Shown: positions 24,759-33,899, counted from the stretch's first letter. The stretch: 64,000 bases of DNA from Sulfuricurvum sp. (GCA_030693335.1 JAUYAU010000011.1:186001-250000), one strand, 5' to 3'. The notes: a model not told the origin generated them from the letters alone. Numbers and translations are program-made.

Positions 24759-26492
24759 TTAGTGGTGGAATTTTTGATGAAAGTAAATATCGACGTCAAA
24801 ATAGATTTCTCCGCCTTCATTTCTAAATGTGAGGTGATTTCGTCCCAAATCGGTGATATTGGGAATCCCCATGACTGCAAGCATGTTCTTGATACCTTTT
24901 AGGAGATTATTATGGTAGTTTGCAATCTCTCCTGATTTACGAAGAACCAAATAGGATGCGCGTAATGCAGGGTTTTGCGTGGCCAATCCAACGGGGCAGT
25001 GATGAGAACCTGTTCCTGCACACATTCGGGCACGAATGCATCCCGCACTCATCATAAATCCTCGCGCGATTCCAACCGCATCTGCCCCCATGGCGAGGGT
25101 GACAACAACATCGTCCGGTGTTAAAATCTTACCGCTGGCAATAATTTTTAGATCCTCACGCAAACCGTAATCTTTCATAACGGTATCTAAAATATACAAG
25201 GCATTTAGGGTAGTGAGTCCTACTGCGCCCATGAGTTCCAACGGTGCAGTTGCACTGCCGCCATCTCCACTGTCTACGGTAATGAAATCAGGATTGCTTT
25301 TTCCTGAACGTTTGCGTTGCGACATTACTTCTGCCAATGAGCGGACGTTGGCGTCATCGGAAATGACGATTTTCATACCTACCGGTTTTAGGGATATGTC
25401 TTGCAGTTTTGCAATAAAATCCAAAAGTTCTTCGTCATTAGATGCATAAGGAAATCGATTGGGTGATATAAGGTCTTTATGAGCCTCAACTCCACGGTAA
25501 AACGCGATATCGTCGGATACTTTAGCAGCAGCAAGTTTGCCTCCTGTTTGTTTGGCTCCTTGTGCAATTTTGATTTCTGTCATACGGCAAAAACGTATTA
25601 CTTTGGCATAACGGTCAAAATCAAATTTTCCCTCTTTATCGCGAACCCCATAAAGTCCTGAGCCGATTTGAAAAACGATATCAGGCATGTCTGCGGGGAC
25701 TTCTTTTGGGAAAGCGTCTAGCGGTGCATTCCAATTTATACGGAACAGCAGATGAGAGACAGGGTCATAGATGTAAGTGTTTTCAGTATTGCTGTTTAAA
25801 AGTATATGGCGGTATATCTTGATGGCAATACCGCGATTGAAACAAAAAGCGGCTATTTTAAAGGCCAACTCGGCAAACCAGGTTCCTTGAACAACTTCAA
25901 GATATTCCATATGAACAACATCGGGACGGTGAGTGTAAAAGAAATTGGAGGTTAAACCACCCTCTCCCGTGTTAATGGGAAAATGACCCATGGTAGAGCC
26001 AAGGGCAAAGGCGCGTATTCCCTCAGGGCTTATTGCACCATCACTCATAGCTGAGCGTAATATTGGTGTTTTTGTTTTGAAAGGTTTAGTCCGTGTTGGT
26101 CCAAAAGTTATTCCCAAATCTTGATTGACTTCAGATTCGTTGAGAACATGGGATGAGTGTTTGACAATAAAACGAGAGTTATTAAACGGTTGGGTTAGTG
26201 AAAAAGACATAAAATTGGGGACATTTTTAGCGGCTTTGTATACCCATTCAATTTTGTCGCGTGAATCATAAAAAGTTTCGTTGGCAAAGTATTGACGCAT
26301 AGGTTCGCGTAAGGCTTCAAACACATAGCGCATACGTCCGATGATAGGATAATGAATCAACAATTGATGCTTACGCTGTATGTAGCGATCATACACAAAA
26401 AGCATAAAAAGTAAAATAGGGATAATCAAAAAACCTAGTTCAAAAATTTCACCTATCCCCTTAAGCACAATATATTCTATTTCTTCCAACAT
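24759..26492 (-). CDS. Membrane-anchored FMN-binding glutamate-synthase-like protein
   Basis: 577 residues. One N-terminal membrane helix (about 17-36, FELGFLIIPILLFMLFVY) precedes a GltB-type FMN domain without the amidotransferase half. Key blocks are GDGGSATAPLELMGAVGL, KIIASGKILTPDDV and the Fe-S ligands C485, C491 and C499 in GCIRARMCAGTGSHHCPVG, whose spacing differs slightly from classical GltS. Its electron donor and acceptor are unknown, and ordinary glutamate synthesis cannot be assumed without a glutaminase domain. Embedded between hisS and speA, as recalled in relatives. Confidence 0.88.
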   Translation of the reverse strand: MLEEIEYIVLKGIGEIFELGFLIIPILLFMLFVYDRYIQRKHQLLIHYPIIGRMRYVFEALREPMRQYFANETFYDSRDKIEWVYKAAKNVPNFMSFSLTQPFNNSRFIVKHSSHVLNESEVNQDLGITFGPTRTKPFKTKTPILRSAMSDGAISPEGIRAFALGSTMGHFPINTGEGGLTSNFFYTHRPDVVHMEYLEVVQGTWFAELAFKIAAFCFNRGIAIKIYRHILLNSNTENTYIYDPVSHLLFRINWNAPLDAFPKEVPADMPDIVFQIGSGLYGVRDKEGKFDFDRYAKVIRFCRMTEIKIAQGAKQTGGKLAAAKVSDDIAFYRGVEAHKDLISPNRFPYASNDEELLDFIAKLQDISLKPVGMKIVISDDANVRSLAEVMSQRKRSGKSNPDFITVDSGDGGSATAPLELMGAVGLTTLNALYILDTVMKDYGLREDLKIIASGKILTPDDVVVTLAMGADAVGIARGFMMSAGCIRARMCAGTGSHHCPVGLATQNPALRASYLVLRKSGEIANYHNNLLKGIKNMLAVMGIPNITDLGRNHLTFRNEGGEIYFDVDIYFHQKFHH

Positions 26493-26503
26493 ATAAAAAC
26501 TCC

Positions 26504-27715
26504 TTATAGTGCATCTAGCGAGATGATAGTCTCTTTTTGCTCAAGTAAGTCTTTAATCCAGATAGAATTTGTGTTTCTTTCATTTTCACCGATAACTGCA
26601 CAGTAGCGAGCATTGATACGATCGGCACCTTTGAGATGGTTTTTGAGGTTTTTAGGTTCATATTCAACCACAGCTTTGTCGGTTTGACGGTATTTTTCAG
26701 CACACTTGAGAATTAATGCCAATGATTCGTTTTCCATTGCACCGAAATAATAGCCATCACGAATAGATTCAGGCATCACGATGAGTTCCATAAGACGTTC
26801 AATTCCAATCGCAAACCCTACAGCAGGGGTCGGTTTTCCGTCCAGAAACTCGATAAGACGGTCGTATCGTCCGCCGCCGGCAATGGCACTTTGTGACCCG
26901 ATGTTGTCACTGACAAATTCAAAGGCTGTTTTAGAATAATAATCCAATCCGCGTACCAGATTCGTATCGATTTCATACGCAATATTATGATCATCCAAAA
27001 TCGTTTTCAACGTATTGAAATCGCTCTGGCATCCATCACATAGCTGATTGATCAGTTTGGGTGCATTGGTATAGAGGTGTTGGCATTTTTCATTTTTACA
27101 ATCCAAAACACGGATGGGATTGGTGGCTTTGCGTCGTTGGCAGTCTTCACAGATATTCTCGCCGCAAGATTCGATAAAAGAGACCAAGTTGTCACGATAG
27201 GCGGGCATACAGTTTTGATCCCCCAAAGAGTTTAGCTGTAAACGGTAGCCGATCCCTAACGCTTTTAAGATATCGGCTACCATCATAATCATCAGTGCAT
27301 CTTCATACACCGAATCCACACCGAAACTCTCAACACCAAACTGATGGAACTCTCTCAAACGACCTTTTTGCGGACGCTCGTAGCGAAACATCGCACCGTG
27401 ATAGTAAAAACGGTGGATTCCCCCTTTTTTATCCAGTTTTTGTTGGATAAAGGCACGGACGACTCCCGCTGTCCCCTCAGGGCGTAAACAGACATCATTG
27501 CCCCCTTTGTCAGTAAACTGGTACATTTCTTTGCCCACGATGTCACTGCTCTCACCCACAGAGCGCTTGAACAAAGCCGTTTCTTCGAGTAGAGGGGTTT
27601 CGACGTAATGAAATCCATACCGCTTGGCAATGGCTGTCGCGGTGTCTATAAAATAGGTAAAACGTTCATAGTCGTTTGAGAGGATATCATTCATCCCTCG
27701 CAGTGATTGAATCAT
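26504..27715 (-). CDS. hisS: Histidyl-tRNA synthetase
   Basis: A 403-residue class II synthetase. Motif 2 is FRYERPQKGRLREFHQFGVE; the His-specific signature is LVRGLDYYSKTAFEFV; motif 3 is AVGFAIGIERLMEL. A Cys cluster (CGENICEDCQRRK, CKNEKCQHLY, CDGCQ) is inserted as in many bacterial forms. The start is coupled to tmk (4-bp overlap). Secure. Confidence 0.98.
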   Translation of the reverse strand: MIQSLRGMNDILSNDYERFTYFIDTATAIAKRYGFHYVETPLLEETALFKRSVGESSDIVGKEMYQFTDKGGNDVCLRPEGTAGVVRAFIQQKLDKKGGIHRFYYHGAMFRYERPQKGRLREFHQFGVESFGVDSVYEDALMIMMVADILKALGIGYRLQLNSLGDQNCMPAYRDNLVSFIESCGENICEDCQRRKATNPIRVLDCKNEKCQHLYTNAPKLINQLCDGCQSDFNTLKTILDDHNIAYEIDTNLVRGLDYYSKTAFEFVSDNIGSQSAIAGGGRYDRLIEFLDGKPTPAVGFAIGIERLMELIVMPESIRDGYYFGAMENESLALILKCAEKYRQTDKAVVEYEPKNLKNHLKGADRINARYCAVIGENERNTNSIWIKDLLEQKETIISLDAL

Positions 27716-28293
27716 AAGGCTCCTTTGATGAGATTGGCAATCTCGAGTGTAATGGTATCAATAGATTGTGACGCATCGATTACATGGGTTTGAATGCCCA
27801 ATGAATGTGCTGATGCTATGAGAGCATTTTGTATGGAGAGGAGATACTCTATTCCTCTGGATTCGATGGCATCGTGTTCTTTTTGGGACAAACGATAGAT
27901 TAATTCTTCTGGAGTGAGGACAAGTATGAAAACGTGCTGTGGCAAATGATTATCCGTGGCTAAACGGTTAAGTTGTACCAAGGTGTCAGTATCACAGACA
28001 TTTTGAACGGTTGCATAGGCAACCCCCGATACGCACGATCGATCGGATATAATAAGTTTATTGAGATTAGGGACAATAACTTTATGCGTATGCTCGGCGC
28101 GATCGGCTAAAAACATAAACATTTCAGCATGTTTATTTTTTAATTCTCCGTTAAGAATCATTGACCGTATGGTCTGCCCTATATCCGTACCACCCGGTTC
28201 TTTGGTAAAAACTGCTTGTGTAAAGAGTTTGCGCAAAGCCTCAATTTGAGTACTTTTTCCTGCCGTATCAATTCCCTCTATGGTAACGTACAT
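27712..28293 (-). CDS. tmk: Thymidylate kinase
   Basis: A 193-residue P-loop kinase forming dTDP. The P-loop is EGIDTAGKSTQ (Thr-Ala for the commoner Gly-Ala/Gly). The DRx motif is LADRAEHTHKVIVP; the catalytic ISDRSCVSG and LID stretch SQKEHDAIESRG are present. It overlaps coaD by 16 bp and hisS by 4 bp. Confidence 0.95.
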   Translation of the reverse strand: MYVTIEGIDTAGKSTQIEALRKLFTQAVFTKEPGGTDIGQTIRSMILNGELKNKHAEMFMFLADRAEHTHKVIVPNLNKLIISDRSCVSGVAYATVQNVCDTDTLVQLNRLATDNHLPQHVFILVLTPEELIYRLSQKEHDAIESRGIEYLLSIQNALIASAHSLGIQTHVIDASQSIDTITLEIANLIKGAL

Positions 28294-28769
28294 GATTTCA
28301 TACTCCCAATAACATTTTGAACAGAAGGGGGGAGCAAGTGTTCCGTTTTCCCATTAAACTTTAATAAATTACGAACAATGGAGGAGCTGATAAAGGCATG
28401 TTTGAGTTTTGGCATTAAATAGACCGTCTCGATGTCAGGCTGTAATGAATTATTCAAGTAGCCCAATTGAAGTTCAAATTCAAAATCACTTATGGCACGA
28501 AGTCCCCGTATAAGAACGGTTGAATTGATGGATTTTGCCAATTCTACAGTAAGGATATTAAATCCTACAACACGTACTCGATCGAGATCTTTGATGGCGA
28601 GTTCTACCATCTGTACACGTTCATCGAGTGAAAATCTAGGCTTTTTATCGGATGAATCGGCAACTGCAACAACTACTTCATCAAACAGCTTTAGGGCACG
28701 TTCTATGATGTCAAAATGTCCATTAGTTATGGGATCAAAGGTTCCGGGGTAGAGGGCTATTTTATGCAT
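28278..28769 (-). CDS. coaD: Phosphopantetheine adenylyltransferase
   Basis: About 163 residues from ATG 28769 (MHKIALYPGTFDPITNGHFD), the usual start. The frame is open 11 codons further upstream inside ubiX, which is not needed. Signatures: YPGTFDPITNGH (T/HxGH), IRGLRAISDFEFELQ and ISSSIVRNL (ISSTxVR). It makes dephospho-CoA. It overlaps ubiX by 8 bp. Confidence 0.97.
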   Translation of the reverse strand: MHKIALYPGTFDPITNGHFDIIERALKLFDEVVVAVADSSDKKPRFSLDERVQMVELAIKDLDRVRVVGFNILTVELAKSINSTVLIRGLRAISDFEFELQLGYLNNSLQPDIETVYLMPKLKHAFISSSIVRNLLKFNGKTEHLLPPSVQNVIGSMKSCTLP

Positions 28770-29289
28770 GATCACTCCACCGCTTATAGAGATTGTTTTC
28801 AATACCCATCAAATCACACCATTTTCCAATCATAAAATTTTCCATTTCATCAAGCGTTTCTTGTCCTGAATAGTAGGCAAGTACCGGAGGTGCAATAATA
28901 ACACCCATCATGGAGAGTTTGTGCATGTTTTCCAAAGCAATAGGAGAAAATGGGATCTCACGAGGAGCCAAGACGAGGGTTCGGCGCTCTTTGATCATCA
29001 CACTTGCCGCACGTGTTATCAGGTTGTCAGCAATCCCGCATGCTATTTTAGCGAGGGTATTCATACTGCAAGGGAGAATAATCATGGCATCGGCACCATA
29101 TGAGCCTGAGGCAACAGATGCCCAAATTTCATCGTTGGCGTGTACGGTAGTATTTTCTTCTTTGTCGAGGACAATTTGTGCGTGATTGGAGACAATAATA
29201 TGCTTTTGTATCTGTGCAGGAAGAGCTTTTGCAAATTTTAAACCCAAACTTGCACCGCTGGCTCCGCTGATACCTACGACCACTTTCAT
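28762..29289 (-). CDS. ubiX: Flavin prenyltransferase UbiX
   Basis: A 175-residue flavoprotein that makes prenylated FMN for UbiD-type decarboxylases. GISGASGASLGLKFAKALP at the N-terminus and ILPCSMNTLAKIACGIADNL plus RRTLVLAPREIPFS are diagnostic. In Campylobacterota the partner UbiD/MqnP-related enzymes serve menaquinone or decarboxylation steps elsewhere. It overlaps flgA by 4 bp. Confidence 0.95.
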   Translation of the reverse strand: MKVVVGISGASGASLGLKFAKALPAQIQKHIIVSNHAQIVLDKEENTTVHANDEIWASVASGSYGADAMIILPCSMNTLAKIACGIADNLITRAASVMIKERRTLVLAPREIPFSPIALENMHKLSMMGVIIAPPVLAYYSGQETLDEMENFMIGKWCDLMGIENNLYKRWSDHA

Positions 29290-30155
29290 TGTAGTTCCAC
29301 CCGATTTTCTCCGATCACTTTAGCTTTTGCCCTTTTTTTGTCACTTTTTTCAATCGTAATAATATCATACAGAGCCCCTTCTTGTGTGGCGGTAGCGATA
29401 AACTCAACGATTACTAGTCCATTTTTCACTTGCACACTTACTTTTGACCCTTTTAGGACAATTGGCAACGGCTCTAGATAACGATCAACGATGGGAGTGT
29501 TTTCTCTTAATGAACGGCGAAATCGTTGTGTTTGGTCAGGAAGAGTACTGAGCGGTTTGCCTCTGAATTGGGTAAAAGGGAGTGATTTAAGAGTCGAATT
29601 AGTTGAAGAAAGAACCTGATTTCGATTTATTTTTTGATTACTATGCAGGATATTGAGAGAGGCTTCTAATGAAAAATCAAAATAACGGCGTACACCGCTC
29701 TTGTCAAGAACGTAGAAAATTCCATTGTTTTTATCGGTAATATCAGGATCTAAAACAGCTTCAGAATTTTCAGGAATGGATTCAATAAATCCTCTTGGAA
29801 AAATATCGATTTTTTCGATATTCATCCTGGGGTAAGCAGAGATAAACACATCGGTGAGTTGTTGTTTTAACTTCGTAAGATCAAGTGAGGTTTGTTTGGT
29901 GAAATTGACATAACGGACTTTTCCAACGTCAATACTGCATCCGTTAAGTTCGAAGGTTTTGGCAATTATTTCTGCATTGATACGATACGTCGTTTTACCA
30001 TCGGGTATCTGTAAAATTTCAAAACGGTTAGAACATCCGTTTATGAGGTCTGAAGAATATATTTTTGGCTCTTTGAAAGTATAAGCTTGCTTGAGTGTAT
30101 CGCATTGGGCTGTTGCGAAGAAAAGAAATAAAAAAGTGACTAATCGAAGATACAT
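29286..30155 (-). CDS. flgA: Flagellar P-ring chaperone FlgA
   Basis: A 289-residue periplasmic protein with signal peptide MYLRLVTFLFLFFATAQC. The SAF-like C-terminal part (VLKGSKVSVQVKNGLVIVEFIATATQEGALYDIITIEK to KAKVIGENRVEL) is the standard FlgA end, which assists FlgI ring assembly. It is longer than enterobacterial FlgA at the N-terminus, as in other Campylobacterota. It indicates a flagellated cell. Confidence 0.9.
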   Translation of the reverse strand: MYLRLVTFLFLFFATAQCDTLKQAYTFKEPKIYSSDLINGCSNRFEILQIPDGKTTYRINAEIIAKTFELNGCSIDVGKVRYVNFTKQTSLDLTKLKQQLTDVFISAYPRMNIEKIDIFPRGFIESIPENSEAVLDPDITDKNNGIFYVLDKSGVRRYFDFSLEASLNILHSNQKINRNQVLSSTNSTLKSLPFTQFRGKPLSTLPDQTQRFRRSLRENTPIVDRYLEPLPIVLKGSKVSVQVKNGLVIVEFIATATQEGALYDIITIEKSDKKRAKAKVIGENRVELQ

Positions 30156-30185
30156 AAACGCTATTTTAACATAACTAAGACGTAT

Positions 30186-30515
30186 TTAGATATTGGATTT
30201 TTTTTGGTTCCTATAGCTAGCCAATAATGCTTCGGGAAGGGCACTGATAGGGGGAAAGTATTTGAGTGCCAGTGCTACGGCCAGTCCGGAGTTTTGCATC
30301 CCCACTTCGATAGCCACTGTTTGACAAATTTTGGGCCTTTTCAGTGCACGTAAAAAATCGCTGCTGGAGAGGGTCATTCCCATAAAAAGCATAATCGCCA
30401 TGAGTAAATAGGTGATGGTATGGGAGAGTGATGAAAAAAATTGGGGATACAAGTAGGCCATTGTAGAAAAGACAATGGCCCAAAGAGGAAAGAAGGTGTT
30501 GAATTGGCTAATCAT
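30186..30515 (-). pseudogene. BASS-family (bile acid:Na+ symporter type) transporter with internal deletion
   Basis: Only 109 codons, where the family has about 300. Residues 1-62 match the family N-terminus ([26 protein letters not shown]). The text then jumps to [23 protein letters not shown], a signature normally found near residue 230, followed by [15 protein letters not shown]. The reading frame is kept, so an in-frame deletion removed about 160-170 codons between K62 and I64. The usual SVWHN segment after ALPEA also seems missing. With most helices lost, transport is impossible; I treat it as a pseudogene. Confidence 0.8.
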
Positions 30516-30525
30516 GGATTAACAC

Positions 30526-30804
30526 TTAACCTCTCGCAGTAACTTCCAGTAAGTGATAACCGAATTGCGTTTTAATAGGTCCGTATAAAACACCTACGTC
30601 GCCGTTGAATACCGCTTGATCAAACTCAGGAACCATTTGACCAGGACCAAATTTACCCAGATCTCCCCCTTTACGTCCTGAAGGACATTTAGAGTGCTCA
30701 GCTGCAGCGCTTTCGAATGATTCGCCATTCTCAATTTGTCCTTTGAGTACGTTGCACTCCTCTTGGGTGGCTACTAGTATATGTCGTGCGGTTGCCCATG
30801 CCAT
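30526..30804 (-). CDS. Single-domain parvulin peptidyl-prolyl isomerase
   Basis: A 92-residue PpiC-type enzyme: ARHILVATQEECN, FESAAAEHSKCPSGRKGGDLGKFGPGQMVPEF, YGPIKTQFGYHLLEV cover the whole rotamase fold. There is no signal peptide, so it is cytoplasmic, like E. coli PpiC. It stands just upstream of the BASS remnant. Confidence 0.95.
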   Translation of the reverse strand: MAWATARHILVATQEECNVLKGQIENGESFESAAAEHSKCPSGRKGGDLGKFGPGQMVPEFDQAVFNGDVGVLYGPIKTQFGYHLLEVTARG

Positions 30805-30856
30805 GATAATCCTTTGTATTTTTGATGCAATTTTACACTATTTTAGGTGTTTTGGC

Positions 30857-31267
30857 TTAGTGGTCGAGTATATCTTCTGTTTCGACTCGGATGTAGGAGG
30901 TTTTTCGGGTTTCGGCAAGGATCTGATTTAACCGGGTGAGGACAGCTTTTGGAGATTTTGAGGTATCAAAAGTGTCCAGTGCAATACAGCTGGTTTGGTT
31001 GTTAAAATATTGGTCAAGACAGTATAAGATGTTTTGTGATGCTTTGTATGAATTTTCCTGCGACGTGAATGCAAAAATAATAAAATAGTGGTTGTCGTCA
31101 AGCGGGATAATTTGGTCGGTAATTCTGATATATTTGGATAACTCGATGACATTTAACGGTTTTTCATGATAAAGCAACGCGAATGTGGCATCAACATTAA
31201 ATCGGTCAAAGGTATAGTATGTTTTTTTGACGAGTACACTGACCCGATTTAAGATATCAAAACTCAT
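30857..31267 (-). CDS. Hypothetical cytoplasmic protein
   Basis: 136 residues from ATG 31267 (MSFDILNRVSVLVKK) with GGGA upstream; an in-frame start at 31312 is also possible. The sequence alternates strands and helices (YIRITDQIIPLDDNHYFIIFAFTSQENSYKASQNILYCLD), reminiscent of the fold of a degenerate GGDEF domain, but no GGDEF or catalytic motif remains. No family recognised. Confidence 0.65.
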   Translation of the reverse strand: MSFDILNRVSVLVKKTYYTFDRFNVDATFALLYHEKPLNVIELSKYIRITDQIIPLDDNHYFIIFAFTSQENSYKASQNILYCLDQYFNNQTSCIALDTFDTSKSPKAVLTRLNQILAETRKTSYIRVETEDILDH

Positions 31268-31351
31268 GCAGTCCCAATTTATAATTTTATGGAGTATAAC
31301 ATAATAACGCATCTTGGAGATATAAGTTTTGAAAATCTGTTAAAAATACTT

Positions 31352-31696
31352 TTAGAGCAGATCAGCACCTTTTTGCGTCAGTACCAAGGTTACACCGTCT
31401 GGTTGTACTTCAAAAAGTCCCTCATTGATCATCTCATCCATTGCCCGTGTAAAAAACTTGTCTTGTTTCGAATCCAATTTTTTCAAAATAGCTTTTATGA
31501 CATCTGCCTTGGTCATTACATGGCCTTGGACTGCATTGCTGGATTTAAACCAATGCATAAACATAGATTTTATCTCATTGACTTGCAGGGTCTCTACATT
31601 CTCTTTTTTTGGCGGTGCTTTGCGTGCAAAATTTTGAGGAGGATTTGCATAATTCTTTTTCGGTGTTGTTTTTCTGTCGGTGTATGAAGGTTTGAT
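31352..31696 (-). CDS. Small basic protein with winged-helix-like C-terminus and no ordinary start codon
   Basis: The frame is open from 31720 to 31352. The first ATG (31564) would discard 44 protein-like codons (KPSYTDRKTTPKKNYANPP, ARKAPPKKENVETLQVNE). Upstream of these, AAGGA (31707-31703) stands six bases before an ATC codon at 31696-31694, with no ATG, GTG or TTG. So translation may begin at ATC, or a base differs here from the true gene. The C-terminal 55 residues (MTKADVIKAILKKLDSKQDKFFTRAMDEMINEGLFEVQ) look like a winged helix, possibly DNA-binding. A TACAAT box lies upstream near 31733. Confidence 0.55.
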   Translation of the reverse strand: MKPSYTDRKTTPKKNYANPPQNFARKAPPKKENVETLQVNEIKSMFMHWFKSSNAVQGHVMTKADVIKAILKKLDSKQDKFFTRAMDEMINEGLFEVQPDGVTLVLTQKGADLL

Positions 31697-31849
31697 GATG
31701 ATTCCTTGAATATTGTGTAATCAGTTTTGTAATTGTATTGAGTTTTGCTTAATGACTCTCTATAGCCCTTTTTATACTTTTTAGCCTTCAAGTCAACTAT
31801 CATTGAAATTTCGTTAAGATAGTGGATATGAATTAACTAAAGGATACCT

Positions 31850-32341
31850 ATGCGATTTTCTGTGCTTGGACTTATTGCACTTTTAAGCTTGAGCGGATGC
31901 GCTGATAAAGGGGCATTTGATCTTTTCACAATGGACAAAGCGCATGAGCGTTCCGTTGAGCAGTTACGAACGGGCAGCATTGTCCTCTCTCTTGAAACCA
32001 AAGCGATTATTTCTGCTATTTATTTGAATCCTGTTTATCCAGAACAATACAAAGATGGCGAGTTTTTTATTGCGGCTATTTATTTTGAAAACGATATGCG
32101 AAGTGTGAAAAAACGGGATTTGAAGGATATCGGTTACCGTTTGACACTCAACGGCAAAGAACCTGTTGAGATAGAAGAGCTAAAAGAAGCGGATGTAAGA
32201 CGCCAACTAATGCCGGTTCGCAACACATGGAACCGATTTTATCTTGTAAAGTATCATAACTTTACTGAGGGAGTTTTAGCGCTTGGGCTCGAAAATAATC
32301 TGACTGGGAAGGTTGTATTAAATTATCAAAAAGGGAAGTGA
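31850..32341 (+). CDS. Lipoprotein of unknown function
   Basis: 163 residues, lipobox SLSGC (Cys17). The mature part is acidic and strand-rich (IISAIYLNPVYPEQYKDGEFFIAAIYFENDMRS). AAAGGA precedes ATG. Its last 80 bp overlap the end of the convergent slt gene. A lipoprotein next to slt is also recalled in Campylobacter. No known domain. Confidence 0.8.
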   Translation: MRFSVLGLIALLSLSGCADKGAFDLFTMDKAHERSVEQLRTGSIVLSLETKAIISAIYLNPVYPEQYKDGEFFIAAIYFENDMRSVKKRDLKDIGYRLTLNGKEPVEIEELKEADVRRQLMPVRNTWNRFYLVKYHNFTEGVLALGLENNLTGKVVLNYQKGK

Positions 32342-33899
32342 TTTTCACTTCTTCTCCCAAAATCTTTTTATAGATGACATAGTTGGCAAGCACTCGTTTG
32401 CCGTATTCTCTATTTTCATCATTGCCCATAAGTTCCATACTCAAAAACGGCTCATAGGTTCCCGGTAAAAAGCGTCCTCCCTCTGTCAAAAGCCGTTTCG
32501 TAGAGCCAAGACCTGCATTATAGCCATAGGCAATGAGAGTAGGGTTGTAGAGTTTGTCTTCCAAATGTTTTAAATGAGAAATTGAATACGCAATGCTCAT
32601 TTTTGGTTCCAGCATATCGAAATAGGTTGTTGGCTTGAGAGAGTGTACTTTACTGATAGTATCCACATTAAACGGCATGATTTGCATAAGCCCCAAAGCA
32701 AAGGAGCGTGAGATCAATCCAGGGATAAACCGGGTTTCTTGACGCATGAGAGCATACAAAAGCGCTTTTTTGTCATTACTCAGGTTTGTCATGTATTGGT
32801 CATACGCCATGGTAAAGTTATGAATGTACGGTTCATAGGTGCGTTCCAGTACGTATCCCTGAATCGCCATGGATTCATTGCCATCACTGCGGTCGATGAG
32901 GTTGCTGATCGTTTCTGGTTTTGAACTCATGATCTCTTGGGAAAATGCTCTCCATTCGAACGGATCGATCCCTTTGACACTGTCGGTGCGATTCGTTGTC
33001 GGTAAAGAGGTAAAATAGTTTTCTGTAGGCAAGCTTAGAAGCTCGCGGGCATAGAGGACATACATATTGATGTCCAGACTCTGGGATAGCTCTTGGAGAT
33101 ACTCTTGGTCTTTGGTGATTTGATACATCCAGAATCGAGTTTTATCTTTATCAATCGGGGAATAAAAACGTGATTTCGCCTCTTTGAGGTGATCGAGTGC
33201 AATACCGAGTTTGCCGTATTTGATCGAATTCATAGCCAAAAAGAAATGGGTCTGTGAATCGAATTTCCCTCCCGTTACGTCGGACAACGATTGCTGAAGC
33301 TGATCCATTTTTGGATCGGTGACGGTTAAGAAAACAATGTTTCCAAAAGAGTTCATGGCAGATAATGCCAAAAGAACTTCAGGGGTTAGAGTGTGATTAA
33401 AATGATCATACCGATAAGCCGCCCCCGCTAGACGAAAGAGAGTTGTTTCGTTGTGAAGATTGTTTGTGGAGGCATAAAAACTTTCCTGATTCATAGTACG
33501 AAGCCATTGGGTATTTCCAAATTTATTTTCTAACCGTGCGGCGATGCCCTCGCGCTCTTCATTTTTGAGTGCCGCAGCTTTTGCGGGATTAAGCGCGAGC
33601 ATCAGACAGTCATCTTCAGGAATCAATGGAAGATTAGAAGCGAGTTCTTTCATGCAGTTAACGGTGTATTTTATCTCTGCTTCATCTGTTTTTGCCGCAT
33701 AATCAAAGAGAAATTTTTCATTAACATGTTCGACTTGATAAAATGCGTCACTGGCTTGCGATGCATTGATGTCCTGATGCAAAAACTGCCAGATCAAGAA
33801 GTTTTTTTGTCGTGAAGCTGGTTTGTTATTGATCTCCTCTAACGTGATTCCCAAAGTGGAAGAAACAAGGAGTAAGCTTAATAGTAAAGAACGTTTCAC
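32262..33899 (-). CDS. slt: Soluble lytic murein transglycosylase
   Basis: A 545-residue periplasmic enzyme with signal peptide MKRSLLLSLLLVSSTLG. Long helical U-shaped domain, then a C-terminal SLT catalytic domain: catalytic Glu in ALMRQETRFIPGLISRSFALGLMQIMP, and IAYGYNAGLG. It cleaves glycan with 1,6-anhydro product formation. It overlaps yggT by 4 bp upstream and the lipoprotein gene by 80 bp at its 3' end. Confidence 0.93.
   Translation of the reverse strand: MKRSLLLSLLLVSSTLGITLEEINNKPASRQKNFLIWQFLHQDINASQASDAFYQVEHVNEKFLFDYAAKTDEAEIKYTVNCMKELASNLPLIPEDDCLMLALNPAKAAALKNEEREGIAARLENKFGNTQWLRTMNQESFYASTNNLHNETTLFRLAGAAYRYDHFNHTLTPEVLLALSAMNSFGNIVFLTVTDPKMDQLQQSLSDVTGGKFDSQTHFFLAMNSIKYGKLGIALDHLKEAKSRFYSPIDKDKTRFWMYQITKDQEYLQELSQSLDINMYVLYARELLSLPTENYFTSLPTTNRTDSVKGIDPFEWRAFSQEIMSSKPETISNLIDRSDGNESMAIQGYVLERTYEPYIHNFTMAYDQYMTNLSNDKKALLYALMRQETRFIPGLISRSFALGLMQIMPFNVDTISKVHSLKPTTYFDMLEPKMSIAYSISHLKHLEDKLYNPTLIAYGYNAGLGSTKRLLTEGGRFLPGTYEPFLSMELMGNDENREYGKRVLANYVIYKKILGEEVKITSLFDNLIQPSQSDYFRAQALKLPQ

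Noticed and set aside
31289-31687. 132-codon + strand frame over the small basic protein
   Set aside because: Composition rich in Cys/Phe/Leu and opposite to a frame with clear protein-like content.
31594-31803. 69-codon - strand frame starting at ATG 31803
   Set aside because: Overlaps the better supported frame and becomes unprotein-like; kept only as a possible frameshift partner.
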